Shown here: positions 27,307 to 36,403 of the stretch, piece by piece
Numbering within the stretch: position 1 is the first letter of the stretch
How the letters are laid out: each line of letters starts with the position of its first letter
Source: Pontiellaceae bacterium B12227
GTDB taxonomy: Bacteria; Verrucomicrobiota; Kiritimatiellia; Kiritimatiellales; Pontiellaceae
DNA: 64,000 nucleotides
Assembly: GCA_029432775.1 (NCBI GenBank)
Contig: JAROAZ010000001.1
Coordinates: forward strand, 1 to 64,000
Direction of reading: 5' to 3'
Program-made: the position numbers and the translations under genes
Notes under the pieces: model-generated
Databases searched by the model: none
What the model was told of the DNA's origin: nothing
What the model saw: only the letters and a program-made list of their open reading frames with translations

Positions 27307-28248
27307 ATGACTATTGATCAACGTATCATCGAAAAATTACCCGCCGAAGCGCGCGTGGAACTGAACGCCTGCCTGCGGAACTATACTACCTTTAAGCTGG
27401 GCGGGCCTTGTCCGGCGGTCGTGATGTGTCCGGACGGGGATACACTGACGCAGGCTGCTCAGCTATTCTCGGAACACCGTTTGCCGTATATTGTTATCGG
27501 ACAGGGGTCTAATCTGCTCGTCTCGGATGAGGGACTCGACTGCATTGTGTTGCGGTATTGTTCCGAAGAACAGCCGCGTGTGCAGCAGGAAGGTTCGCGC
27601 ATTCGGGTTTCGGGCAATACGCTGCTCGACGATTTAGCTCGTTCAGCTATCGAATTCGGTCTGGGGGATATTTCGTACTGCAGTGGAATTCCCGGCACGG
27701 TGGGCGGTGCCATTGCCGGCAATGCCGGGGCATTCGGCCAGCAGATCGGAGATGTAGTTGAGTCGGTGCGGTTGATGAATTCGGACGGAGCGATTGAAGA
27801 GGTTAGAGCTGAAACCCTGGACTTTAAATATCGCTCGTCCGTATTGAAACAAAGCGGTGCAATTGTACTGGATGCAGTTCTGAAACTGAAACCGGCCGAT
27901 ATTCCTCCAATGATGAAAGAGCGGGAACGGATCATGGAACTGCGCCGCACCAAGCATCCGGACTGGAAGCAGAACCCGTGTGCGGGGAGTGTTTTCCGTA
28001 ATGTGGAACCCTCTTCCGCCGCCGACCGGCGACAGGCCGCAGGCTGGTTTCTCGAAGAAGCCGGAGCCAAAGAATTTCGAGTAGGAGGGGCTTGCCTGTT
28101 TGATAAGCACGCCAACATCATTATTACAGAACCTGATGCCTCTGCAACCGACGTATTTCATTTAACAGAGAAGATGATCGCCGCGGTTCAGAAAAAATTC
28201 GGTTTTAAACTGGTACGTGAAATCAAAGTTCTAGGCCCGTTTAGTTAA
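27307..28248 (+). CDS. murB: UDP-N-acetylenolpyruvoylglucosamine reductase
   Basis: A 313-residue FAD enzyme that reduces UDP-GlcNAc-enolpyruvate to UDP-MurNAc in the cytoplasmic stage of peptidoglycan synthesis. Diagnostic elements are NYTTFKLGGPC, IGQGSNLLVSDEGLD, YCSGIPGTVGGAIAGNAGAFGQQIGD, the short FKYRSS loop, the catalytic Ser in CAGSVFRN and the C-terminal Glu in LVREIKVLG. The compact loop marks a type II-like MurB. It diverges from the SpoU-type gene and is followed 18 nt later by the DUF523 gene. Its presence indicates a peptidoglycan pathway in this organism. Confidence 0.95.
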   Translation: MTIDQRIIEKLPAEARVELNACLRNYTTFKLGGPCPAVVMCPDGDTLTQAAQLFSEHRLPYIVIGQGSNLLVSDEGLDCIVLRYCSEEQPRVQQEGSRIRVSGNTLLDDLARSAIEFGLGDISYCSGIPGTVGGAIAGNAGAFGQQIGDVVESVRLMNSDGAIEEVRAETLDFKYRSSVLKQSGAIVLDAVLKLKPADIPPMMKERERIMELRRTKHPDWKQNPCAGSVFRNVEPSSAADRRQAAGWFLEEAGAKEFRVGGACLFDKHANIIITEPDASATDVFHLTEKMIAAVQKKFGFKLVREIKVLGPFS

Positions 28249-28266
28249 CAATCAGTAGGAGTCTTC

Positions 28267-29223
28267 ATGAGTGATAAAATTAAAATCGGTATAAGTTCCT
28301 GCCTTCTGGGAAAAAAAGTTCGCTATGATGGACAGCACAAGCGGGATGAATATCTTACAAAAACCCTGTCGAACTGGTTCGAATATGTGCCGGTTTGCCC
28401 TGAAGCAGAGCTGGGGCTGGGGGTTCCCCGCGAGACGATACGCCTGGAGGGGGATCCGGAAGCCCCTGATCTGGTGGCCCCGAAATCAGGAACCAATCTG
28501 ACGAACCCGATGCGGAAGTTCTGCAGCCGGCGGGTTCTTGATCTGATGGGCGAAGACTTGTGCGGGTATATTCTGAAAAGTAAATCTCCGAGTTGCGGTA
28601 TGGAACGCGTAAAAGTCTATGCGTCCAAAACAGGCATGCCATCGAATACGGGCAGAGGGCTCTATGCAGAAGCTTTAATGAAACAGTTTCCTCTTCTGCC
28701 AGTTGAGGAGGAGGGACGATTGCATGATCCTGCGCTGCGAGAAAAATTTATTGAGCAGGTTTTCACACTTAAACGCTGGAGGGAAATGCTGCGAGACGAC
28801 AATTCCCGAAAAGGGCTGATTAAATTTCATGAACGCCATAAATACATGCTGATGTCTCACAGCATTCCGCATTACCGGGAACTCGGACGCATCGTGGCCG
28901 ATATGAAAGGAAAGAAATTGCCGGTTATTCAAAGAGATTATCTTGAAAAAATGACTGATTCCCTGCGACTGCGATCCACCATAAGTAAGCATGTTAACGT
29001 CCTGCAGCATTTGGCAGGTTATTTCAAAAAACAATTAAATCCTGATGAAAAGCAGGAGTTAGTGGAAACCATCGCTATCTACAAAAAAGGGAATTTCCCT
29101 TTGATAGTCCCGGTTACGCTGATTAATCACTATATCCGGAAATATCAGGAACCCTATTTGAGTCAGCAATACTACCTCCAGCCACACCCGATTGAACTGC
29201 GGTTGCGAAATCAGTTGTTTTAA
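28267..29223 (+). CDS. TudS-like (DUF523) and DUF1722 fusion protein
   Basis: A 318-residue two-domain protein. The N-terminal DUF523 half carries three conserved Cys (ISSCLLGKKVRYDG, VPVCPEAELGLGVPRE, SPSCGMERV), which in TudS bind a 4Fe-4S cluster used to remove sulfur from thiouracil. The C-terminal DUF1722 half (KYMLMSHSIPHYRELGRIVADM and LRSTISKHVNVLQHLAGYFK) is of unknown function. The fusion is well known across bacteria (YbgA-type). AGGAG lies eight bases before the ATG. A role in thiolated-nucleoside salvage or detoxification is inferred from the family. Confidence 0.88.
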   Translation: MSDKIKIGISSCLLGKKVRYDGQHKRDEYLTKTLSNWFEYVPVCPEAELGLGVPRETIRLEGDPEAPDLVAPKSGTNLTNPMRKFCSRRVLDLMGEDLCGYILKSKSPSCGMERVKVYASKTGMPSNTGRGLYAEALMKQFPLLPVEEEGRLHDPALREKFIEQVFTLKRWREMLRDDNSRKGLIKFHERHKYMLMSHSIPHYRELGRIVADMKGKKLPVIQRDYLEKMTDSLRLRSTISKHVNVLQHLAGYFKKQLNPDEKQELVETIAIYKKGNFPLIVPVTLINHYIRKYQEPYLSQQYYLQPHPIELRLRNQLF

Positions 29224-29322
29224 TCCTGAGGTGCGTTTATACGGGCAACTATTCTTTTCTTTAATCCAAACTGTAGTATTGTATTAAGCATGTCCGGACA
29301 GATTCAAGAGACAGGAAATCAT

Positions 29323-30381
29323 ATGAAAACCGGTTCCAGGCGTTGGAAACCGGGCGAAACGCGTTCGCTCAACGGAGACGAGCGGATTTCTTTCAGTGTC
29401 TTGGCTCTTTATCTGTTCATCTTCTGCATCTGCACCTATTTATTCTGGCCATCACTTCCGCTCAAAATAGTCGGGGGTACAGCCGCCATACTCGGATTAT
29501 TACTTTTTTCGACCGCTCTTTTGAATCAGGGCACATTACCTAGAAAACATTCTCAATATACGATCAGATGGTATTTGATCTCGTTTCTGTTTGGTTTAAT
29601 CGTGCTCATTGGCCTGCGCTATGTGGCTCGTCATGTAGAAAATCACTCCGTTGCCGCATCCATTATTCTGGGAAGCCTTCTGACTTTGCTGCTGGCCTTC
29701 CGCAAAACGATTCTTCAGATCCTGATGGTTTTTCTGGCACTTTCTTTCCTTTCGGTGACAGCAGCAAACTGGAATAAGGCGAGAAGCGGAGAAATAAAAT
29801 TTCTCGATGCTCTGCGGCAAAGCGGGCGGGTTATTTTCCAAATTCAACCGATTGAAGACGTTGCCAATACCCTGATTGCAGGAAACTATGCAGGTTATCT
29901 GAATAAAGTAAACTATCGCGATGAGCAATTGAACATGGTTGCGGTCCGCAAGGTGCGTCAGGCTGGCGATGATGATTTAAAGAAAACCCGTATACTGCTC
30001 AATTTTGTCAGTAATGAAATCATGTATGTTTCCGATCCGGATGACGGCTATGAATATGCAAAAGATCCAGTGAGCACCCTTATTTCGGGTGGCGGAGATT
30101 GTGAAGACCAGACGGTCCTGATCTGCTCTCTGCTTGAATCAGTCGGAGTGAAAACCTACATGGGATTCACAGCCGATCATGTGTTTGCGCTCGTCAGCTT
30201 CAGGAACAGTTATTCTGAACTCGCCGGCATTCCTTATGTTCTGATTAACGATCAGCGAGGGTACATCGTTGATGCGGCCGATCCTGATGCGGTGATCGGC
30301 TACGGAGCCGCTGAACCGAAAAGGATTGAGCACATTTTTGATGTGCGCAGCAAGGGAGTTGTACGCTTCTCGGTTCCATAG
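29323..30381 (+). CDS. Membrane protein with transglutaminase-like domain
   Basis: A 352-residue protein from the ATG at 29323, preferred because ACAGGAAAT precedes it; an ATG 33 bases upstream has no ribosome-binding site. Four hydrophobic segments occupy residues about 22-145. The C-terminal third is a transglutaminase-like papain fold with C260 in ISGGGDCEDQT, H286 in TADHVFAL and a following Asp in VDAADPD. The domain faces one side of the membrane and could be a peptidase or crosslinker; substrate unknown. Palindrome copy 11 lies eleven bases inside the gene and encodes part of SRRWK. Confidence 0.82.
   Translation: MKTGSRRWKPGETRSLNGDERISFSVLALYLFIFCICTYLFWPSLPLKIVGGTAAILGLLLFSTALLNQGTLPRKHSQYTIRWYLISFLFGLIVLIGLRYVARHVENHSVAASIILGSLLTLLLAFRKTILQILMVFLALSFLSVTAANWNKARSGEIKFLDALRQSGRVIFQIQPIEDVANTLIAGNYAGYLNKVNYRDEQLNMVAVRKVRQAGDDDLKKTRILLNFVSNEIMYVSDPDDGYEYAKDPVSTLISGGGDCEDQTVLICSLLESVGVKTYMGFTADHVFALVSFRNSYSELAGIPYVLINDQRGYIVDAADPDAVIGYGAAEPKRIEHIFDVRSKGVVRFSVP
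29334..29348. repeat. TTCCARnnnYTGGAA palindrome, copy 11
   Basis: Centre GGCGT. At codons 4-9 of the transglutaminase-like gene, S-x-x-W frame. Confidence 0.8.
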
Positions 30382-30412
30382 GCGGAATGACCCTATTTGA
30401 GACAGGCAGGCT

Positions 30413-30427
30413 TTCCAAGCATTGGAA
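30413..30427. repeat. TTCCARnnnYTGGAA palindrome, copy 12
   Basis: Centre AGCAT. It is intergenic, 31 nt after a stop. Flanking GGC and GCC extend the pairing, giving a longer RNA hairpin. Confidence 0.85.
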
Positions 30428-30469
30428 GCCATGGTAGAACCAATTTAAACCATCGTAAGGACTTCATTT

Positions 30470-30721
30470 ATGCCCATTCGTGAATATGCCGCCGTTGATC
30501 CGGCAAAAAGCTGCCGACATTGCAAACAAGGCTTTGAAGAAATGGAATCCATGGATGCTGTGGCCTTAACAACCTGTCCGCGGTGTGGTTCCGGAATTGC
30601 ACGTCAGCTTTCGGCCCCGAGTGTAGGCGGCTCTCAGAGCGGTCTGCATGACCGGGCTAAAAATGCCGGATTTACCACCTATGAAAAGCTGGGCAAAGGC
30701 GAATACGAAAAAAAATATTGA
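30470..30721 (+). CDS. FmdB-type zinc ribbon protein
   Basis: An 83-residue small protein with two Cys knuckles, CRHC at about residues 15-18 and CPRC at about 37-40, in the FmdB-type arrangement (MPIREYAAVDP, then FEEMESMD). The C-terminal half is polar and probably unstructured. Function in this family is unproven; regulatory or ribosome-associated roles are proposed. AAGGA precedes the ATG, and its stop overlaps the start of recD2 (TGATG), so the two are translationally coupled. Confidence 0.82.
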   Translation: MPIREYAAVDPAKSCRHCKQGFEEMESMDAVALTTCPRCGSGIARQLSAPSVGGSQSGLHDRAKNAGFTTYEKLGKGEYEKKY

Positions 30722-32877
30722 TGGATAAGCTCGACGGTCAGATTGAACGGGTCGTTTTCCGGAACGAGGAAAACGGCTTTTGCGTTTTAAGGGTGAAAGT
30801 GCGAGGCCATAAAGAGCTCGTAACAGTTACCGGAACCACACCGACGGTGAATCCCGGCGAATGGCTGGCGGCCGATGGAGAATGGCTAACGGATCCCCGC
30901 CACGGAAAACAATTTAAAGCCGGAGGGATGCGCATGTCCAAACCGGATACGCTGGAAGGTATTGAAAAATATCTGGCCTCCGATCTGGTGAAGGGCATCG
31001 GTAAAGAATATGCCAAACGCCTCGTTAAAACCTTTGGGCGCGATGTATTTGATGTCATAGAAAATTCCTCCGGCAAGCTGCTCAAAGTCGAAGGAATCGG
31101 AAAGCAGCGCAAGGACAATATTAAGAAAGCGTGGGACGAACAGAAGAATGTCCGGTCCATTATGTCGTTTCTTTTCAGCCATGGCATAAGCACCGTCCGA
31201 GCTTTCCGAATTCATAAAATTTATGGCGAAAAAGCTATCGAGCTTGTCCAACGCGATCCTTATTGCCTGGCGCGAGACATTCGAGGCATCGGCTTCCTGA
31301 TTGCCGATCAGATTGCCATGAAACTCGGTATTGCAAAAGATTCCGATCTGCGTGCCCGGGCAGGCCTCGAGTTTTGTCTGGGAGAGCTGACCGCCAGTGG
31401 TCACTGTGCTTATGTACGCAACGACCTGTTGTCGCGGTCGGCTGAACTTCTGGATATCGACCTGCTGATTATCGAGACCGCATTGGATTATTTGGTTGAA
31501 AACAAACGACTGATTCAACGGGCAGATTTTAAAGGAAGGGATCTGGTGTATCTGCCGAAGCTCTATTTTGCCGAGATCGAATTAGCAAAAAAACTCCAAT
31601 CACTGAAAAAAGACCGCCATCCCTGTCCTGATATCGATGTTGAGAAAGCCCTTGTCTGGGTCCAGCAGAAAACCGGTATAGAATTAGCCAATGCCCAGCG
31701 TAATGCCTTGAAGAAATCGGTGCAATCGAAGGTCATGGTCATCACCGGCGGGCCGGGTGTGGGAAAAACGACGCTTGTTAATTCGGTACTGATGGTTTTG
31801 AAGGCTAAAAAAATGCGCGTATCACTGTGCGCTCCGACCGGGCGGGCCGCCAAACGTATGGCGGAAACGACGGGCATGGAAGCTAAGACGATTCACCGCC
31901 TGTTGCAGTTTAATCCCGGCACGGGTGGTTTTGTTCATACAGCAGAAAATCCGTTACAGTGCGATGTGCTGATTGTGGATGAATCAAGCATGATTGATGT
32001 GGTACTTGCTTCACAGCTCATGGACGCTGTGCCGTTGCACGCGGCAGTCATCATTGTAGGCGATTCCGACCAGCTTCCTTCGGTGGGGCCCGGTAAGGTG
32101 CTTCAGGATATTATAAGCTCTAAGATGATACCTGTCGGTCATCTGAACGAAGTCTTCAGGCAGGCTGCAACGAGCCGGATCATTACAAATGCTCATAAAA
32201 TAAATCAGGGGAAAGCACCTGAATTCCCGGAAGAGGGCGAAAACAGCGATTGCTATTTTGTTGATGCGGATACACCCGAAAAAGCGTTGTCGCTGATAGG
32301 GAAAATGGTAAAGAAATCCGTTCCTCAAAAATTTCATTTTAATCCGCTAGAGGACATCCAGATTCTTACGCCTATGCAAAAAGGTGAACTCGGGGCCCGC
32401 AACCTGAATGTAACCATGCAGGAGCTCTTAAACCCGCGGGGGGATGAAGTGGAGCGTTTCGGCATTACCTATCGCACGGGCGATAAAGTAATGCAGACCG
32501 AGAATGACTACGATAAAGATGTGTTCAATGGTGATATTGGCCGTATTCGTTCCATTGATCAGGATGCTTCTGAATTACTGGTGGACTTTGACGGGCGGAA
32601 AGTGGTGTATGACTTTCGGGAACTGGATGAGCTGGTTCTTTCCTATGCTATCACCATTCATAAAAGCCAGGGCAGTGAATATCCCTGCGTGATCATTCCC
32701 GTGCATACGCAGCATTTTGTGTTGCTGCAGCGCAGTCTAATTTATACGGCCATCACACGCGCTAAAAAACTGGTGATCATCATCGGTACCAAGAAAGCTT
32801 TAAATCTCGCTATAACGCAGGCGGATTCCCGCTTTCGCACCACTACACTGGGTGAGCGACTGAAGGAATACGCATAA
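30721..32877 (+). CDS. recD2: RecD2-type ATP-dependent 5'-3' DNA helicase
   Basis: A 718-residue superfamily 1B helicase. An N-terminal OB-like domain (LDGQIERVVFRNEENGFCVLRV) and helix-hairpin-helix repeats (LVKGIGKEYAKRLVKTFG, VEGIGKQRKDNIKKAW) precede the motor with Walker A GGPGVGKTTLVN near residue 345, motif II VDESSMID, GDSDQLPSVGPG, and the C-terminal TIHKSQGSEYP and YTAITRAKK. The long N-terminal extension marks RecD2, the RecBC-independent form involved in repair and fork processing. It starts at the ATG that overlaps the upstream stop by one base and ends at a bidirectional terminator. Confidence 0.93.
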   Translation: MDKLDGQIERVVFRNEENGFCVLRVKVRGHKELVTVTGTTPTVNPGEWLAADGEWLTDPRHGKQFKAGGMRMSKPDTLEGIEKYLASDLVKGIGKEYAKRLVKTFGRDVFDVIENSSGKLLKVEGIGKQRKDNIKKAWDEQKNVRSIMSFLFSHGISTVRAFRIHKIYGEKAIELVQRDPYCLARDIRGIGFLIADQIAMKLGIAKDSDLRARAGLEFCLGELTASGHCAYVRNDLLSRSAELLDIDLLIIETALDYLVENKRLIQRADFKGRDLVYLPKLYFAEIELAKKLQSLKKDRHPCPDIDVEKALVWVQQKTGIELANAQRNALKKSVQSKVMVITGGPGVGKTTLVNSVLMVLKAKKMRVSLCAPTGRAAKRMAETTGMEAKTIHRLLQFNPGTGGFVHTAENPLQCDVLIVDESSMIDVVLASQLMDAVPLHAAVIIVGDSDQLPSVGPGKVLQDIISSKMIPVGHLNEVFRQAATSRIITNAHKINQGKAPEFPEEGENSDCYFVDADTPEKALSLIGKMVKKSVPQKFHFNPLEDIQILTPMQKGELGARNLNVTMQELLNPRGDEVERFGITYRTGDKVMQTENDYDKDVFNGDIGRIRSIDQDASELLVDFDGRKVVYDFRELDELVLSYAITIHKSQGSEYPCVIIPVHTQHFVLLQRSLIYTAITRAKKLVIIIGTKKALNLAITQADSRFRTTTLGERLKEYA

Positions 32878-32878
32878 A

Positions 32879-32906
32879 AAAACGCGCCCCTTGGGGGACG
32901 CGTTTT
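32879..32906. terminator. Bidirectional intrinsic terminator between recD2 and glgP
   Basis: Stem AAAACGCGCCCC paired with GGGGGACGCGTTTT (one bulged A) and a TT loop. T-runs lie on both strands, serving the convergent recD2 and glgP genes. Confidence 0.85.
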
Positions 32907-32909
32907 CTA

Positions 32910-32924
32910 TTCCAATAGTTGGAA
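32910..32924. repeat. TTCCARnnnYTGGAA palindrome, copy 13
   Basis: Centre ATAGT. It lies between the terminator stem and the glgP stop codon, 3 bp from the stem. Confidence 0.85.
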
Positions 32925-32928
32925 ACTT

Positions 32929-35400
32929 TTAGACGAGGTTTTGGTCCATCTCAATCGGAGTGCGTTCCAGGTGCCAGATATCGTCGCAGTAATCCTGAAT
33001 GGAACGATCAGATGAGAACCAACCCATGCGAGCCACATTCAAAATGGCTTTTTCAGCCCACTTAGTCGGCTTGGCATAGAGTTTGTCCACTTCCTTGTTA
33101 CATTTGATGTAGTCCTCATAGTCGGCGAGGTAGTAGTAATAATCGCCGTGCTCGGTGACTTCGTTGTACAGGTCCTTAAACAGGTCCGGCTGGGATGGAT
33201 CGAAGATGTTATCGCGCAGCGCTTCAAGAACAGCCTGCAGGTCTTTTGATTTTTCCACATACGACCAGGGGTTGTATCCCTTGCGGGCCAACTCGGCAAT
33301 ATCCTCTGTACGGTTACCGAAAATGAAGATGTTGTCTTCACCAACATGCTGTGCAATTTCGATGTTTGCACCATCCCAGGTGCCAACCGTCAGTGCGCCG
33401 TTCAGCGAGAGTTTCATGTTTCCGGTTCCGGAAGCTTCAAGACCGGCCGTGGAGATCTGTTCGGAAATATCCGATGCGGGAATGATCTTTTCTGCAAGCG
33501 AAACATTATAATCCGGCAGGAAGACCACTTTGAGGCGGCCGGCCACATCAACATCATTATTGATTACTTCTGCCATAGTGTTGATTAACTTAATGACCGA
33601 CTTGGCAATCAGATAAGCCGGCGCGGCTTTCGCAGCAAAGATGAAGGTCTTCGCCTGAATCTTGGCCTTCGGATTTGCTTTGATGGTGTTGTAGAGATGG
33701 ATGATGTGCATTGCTTTGAGCAACTGGCGCTTATACATATGCAGACGCTTGATCTGTACATCAAACACAGAGTCCGGGCTCACAAGATATCCGGTCAGTT
33801 CTTTAATGGTCTCGCAGAGCTCAACCTTCTTCTGACGTTTGATTTCCATGAACTTCTTCTGAACGGTACGGCTGGTTGCTGATTCTTCAAATGCTTTCAG
33901 CAGTGAGAGATCTTTCTTCCAGTCGCTTCCGATATTATCCACGATGAGATCGGAAAGTTCCGGGTTGGCCTTCAGTAACCAGCGGCGGTGCGTGATGCCA
34001 TTGGTTACATTCGTGAACTTGCCCGGATAGACTTTGTCGAATTCCGGCATGGTGTTCGTTTTAAGCAGGTTGGAGTGCAGTGCAGACACACCGTTCACCT
34101 TGTTACTTCCGATCACACAGAGATTCGCCATTCGGACCTGTTTGTGCGGACCTTCTTCAATGAGCGATACTTTGCGCATCAGGTCGCCATCGCCCGGATG
34201 GTTGAGTTCAACCTTCTGCAGGAACCGGTGGTTGATTTCGAAGATGATCTGCATATGGCGCGGAAGTACGCGCTGCAGCAGGTCGACGGTCCATTTCTCC
34301 AGCGCTTCAGCTAACAGCGTGTGGTTGGTATAGCAGAAGGTGCTCACGGTGATGTCCCAGGCTTTATCCCACGGAATGCGTTCTTCATCGTGCAGCACAC
34401 GCATGAGTTCAACAATGGCGAGGGTCGGGTGCGTATCATTCAGCTGCACCACATTTTTCTCGGCAAACTTCGTGAAGTCATTATGGGTTTTCTTATAGCG
34501 ACGAATGATGTCACGTATCGAGCAGGACGCCAGGAAGTATTCCTGAATCAAACGGAGTTCTTTGCCTGCATACGTGTAATCGGAAGGATAAAGAACTTTG
34601 GAAACATTTTCCGCCCAGTTCTTTTCCTCCACCGCCCGCACATAATCGCCCTGGTTGAAAACATCCAGACGGAAGCCTTCAGCCGGCTGCGATTTCCACA
34701 GGCGGAGCATGTTGACCGTATTCACATGATATCCAATGATCGGAACATCATAAGGAACGGCTTCGAATACCTGGAAGTCTTCCCAGACATCAGTGGCTCC
34801 CTTACCTGGCTGAAAGTTTTTCTTCACACGGCCGTAAACACATACAGGCAATGTATATTCGGGACGAATCAGTTCCCACGGGTAGCCGAGCGCCAACCAT
34901 TCGTCGGGGCGCTCTTTCTGCCAGCCGTTATCGAATTCCTGACGGAAGATGCCGTGTTCATAACGAATGCCGTAGCCATATGCCGGCAGTTCCTTGGTGG
35001 CGAGTGAATCGAGGTAGCATGCTGCGAGACGACCGAGGCCGCCGTTTCCGAGGCCGGCTTCCACGTCCAGTGCCAGCAGTTCATCTACTCCGATGTCGAG
35101 TGGTTTAAGTGCGTCGCAGGCGAGCTTTTCAATGCCCAGTGCATAGATGTTATTGGCGAGCATTTTGCCGATGAGGTATTCCATGGATAAATAGTTTACC
35201 CGGCGCACGTCCTGATCGAGGTATTGACGCTGAGTGGAAATGAAACCGTCCACGGCCATATCCCGCACGGCGTGAGAGAAGCACATCATTTTATCAAATG
35301 TAGTGGCGGCGCGAAGATCTTTGCCCCGGCTGTACTTCAGATGAAAAAGCGTACGTTCAGTGAGCTGTTCCGCAGTCATATTGTCTTTAAAGTGTGACAT
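32929..35400 (-). CDS. glgP: Glycogen/maltodextrin phosphorylase
   Basis: An 823-residue GT35 enzyme that releases glucose-1-phosphate from alpha-1,4-glucans in the cytoplasm. Landmarks are VNYLSMEYLIGKMLANNIYALG, GLGNGGLGRLAACYLDS, YGIRYEHGIFRQEF, QLNDTHPTLAIVELMR and the pyridoxal-phosphate lysine in EASGTGNMKLSLNGALT near residue 670. Length is typical. AAGGGG lies upstream of the ATG, and the gene stands alone between a terminator on its 3-prime side and the lysM terminator upstream. It indicates storage or use of glycogen-like polymers. Confidence 0.95.
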   Translation of the reverse strand: MSHFKDNMTAEQLTERTLFHLKYSRGKDLRAATTFDKMMCFSHAVRDMAVDGFISTQRQYLDQDVRRVNYLSMEYLIGKMLANNIYALGIEKLACDALKPLDIGVDELLALDVEAGLGNGGLGRLAACYLDSLATKELPAYGYGIRYEHGIFRQEFDNGWQKERPDEWLALGYPWELIRPEYTLPVCVYGRVKKNFQPGKGATDVWEDFQVFEAVPYDVPIIGYHVNTVNMLRLWKSQPAEGFRLDVFNQGDYVRAVEEKNWAENVSKVLYPSDYTYAGKELRLIQEYFLASCSIRDIIRRYKKTHNDFTKFAEKNVVQLNDTHPTLAIVELMRVLHDEERIPWDKAWDITVSTFCYTNHTLLAEALEKWTVDLLQRVLPRHMQIIFEINHRFLQKVELNHPGDGDLMRKVSLIEEGPHKQVRMANLCVIGSNKVNGVSALHSNLLKTNTMPEFDKVYPGKFTNVTNGITHRRWLLKANPELSDLIVDNIGSDWKKDLSLLKAFEESATSRTVQKKFMEIKRQKKVELCETIKELTGYLVSPDSVFDVQIKRLHMYKRQLLKAMHIIHLYNTIKANPKAKIQAKTFIFAAKAAPAYLIAKSVIKLINTMAEVINNDVDVAGRLKVVFLPDYNVSLAEKIIPASDISEQISTAGLEASGTGNMKLSLNGALTVGTWDGANIEIAQHVGEDNIFIFGNRTEDIAELARKGYNPWSYVEKSKDLQAVLEALRDNIFDPSQPDLFKDLYNEVTEHGDYYYYLADYEDYIKCNKEVDKLYAKPTKWAEKAILNVARMGWFSSDRSIQDYCDDIWHLERTPIEMDQNLV

Positions 35401-35569
35401 TTTCTTAATACCCCTTCGTATTTGAGTTCGTAACTGCCCATCTAGATAGCTCAGCCCCCCATGGGATGCAAGCCCCGTTGAACTTAAATTCCTTTAATTT
35501 ATTAAAGAAAAAAGGTTGCATTTTATTTGCGAATTCCAATGCGGAATTAACATCGGGTTCAGGCACAAA

Positions 35570-35599
35570 AAAACCGAAGCAGGAAGCTGCTTCGGTTTT
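35570..35599 (-). terminator. Intrinsic terminator of the mutY-lysM operon
   Basis: On the minus strand a perfect 13-bp stem (arms AAAACCGAAGCAG and CTGCTTCGGTTTT, 4-nt loop) is followed by a T7 run. It lies 21 nt after the lysM stop. Confidence 0.9.
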
Positions 35600-35619
35600 C
35601 TGCGCTCAGGGTGTGTCCA

Positions 35620-36381
35620 TTAATTTCCAATGATTGGAATAACGATGGTTTGCCCCACCTTCAGGTCTCCGGGATTGCGCATCATATCCTTATTCGCTTC
35701 ATAGATGATGTCATACTTGCCGGAGTCACCATAAAACTTCGTCGAAATTTTCGAAAGCGTATCTCCGCTGACTACATGATAAACATGATGCCTGCTGCCT
35801 TTGCTGACCGTCTGGGCTTCGACAGCCGGAGTGGCTGATTTCGGAACCGTTTTGGTAACACTCGGCTCTGTCGTTGTGGGAGCAGCGGTTTGCTGTGTTT
35901 TCGCAGTCGGTGCCGGCGCATTCCTGAGTGCAGCAGCGAGCTGCCGTTTCAGCTCATTATTCTGCTGAATAAGTGTGTTGCGCTCCTGCACCACTTTTTT
36001 GACATCCGGGGAATTATTAATGAATGTATTTGCCAGAGCCTGTGCAACCTTGTGTTTCTGGTTGTTAATAAAATCCGCCTTCTCGGCATTCGGCCTTAAC
36101 TCCAGGTAGCGGTCGTAATGATAGAGTGCGTGAATATAGTTAATCTTGTGCTGCTGAAAGATCAGAGCCAGGTCGAGATGGGGACGAGCCATCATCGGCT
36201 CCTGTTCAAGAGCCCGCTTAAACTCCTCAATAGCGGCATCAAAGTTTCCCTCCTCCATGAACTTCTGTCCGGAGATCACATTCGGGTCCCGCTCTTCTCG
36301 CTCCTCCATGGAGCCGGAGTCTTTTTCACACCCCGTCAGAGCAAGGGTGGCGGTAAATAAAAAGAGATAGATCGTACGCAT
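35620..36381 (-). CDS. LysM lipoprotein with TPR-like helices
   Basis: A 253-residue lipoprotein: signal peptide with lipobox LTGC (Cys near residue 18), a TPR-like helical pair (NVISGQKFMEEGNFDAAIEEFKRALEQEP), a coiled-coil segment (VVQERNTLIQQNNELKRQLAAAL), a Pro/Thr/Ala linker, and a C-terminal LysM domain (YHVVSGDTLSKISTKFYGDSGKYDIIYEANKDM). It likely sits in the periplasm bound to peptidoglycan. It is last in the overlapping mutY-hypothetical-ridA-apbE operon, 22 nt behind apbE. The last codons (PIIGN) and stop coincide with palindrome copy 14. Confidence 0.88.
   Translation of the reverse strand: MRTIYLFLFTATLALTGCEKDSGSMEEREERDPNVISGQKFMEEGNFDAAIEEFKRALEQEPMMARPHLDLALIFQQHKINYIHALYHYDRYLELRPNAEKADFINNQKHKVAQALANTFINNSPDVKKVVQERNTLIQQNNELKRQLAAALRNAPAPTAKTQQTAAPTTTEPSVTKTVPKSATPAVEAQTVSKGSRHHVYHVVSGDTLSKISTKFYGDSGKYDIIYEANKDMMRNPGDLKVGQTIVIPIIGN
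35625..35639. repeat. TTCCARnnnYTGGAA palindrome, copy 14
   Basis: Centre ATGAT. It covers the last codons of the lysM gene (P-x-x-G frame), ending three bases before the stop codon. Confidence 0.85.
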
Positions 36382-36403
36382 GATTAATTCGGTCCTTTCA
36401 GCT

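Noticed and set aside
35535..35549. GAATTCCAATGCGGAATTA near the glgP leader as a palindrome copy
   Set aside because: The half-site spacing is three instead of five and the right arm is CGGAA.
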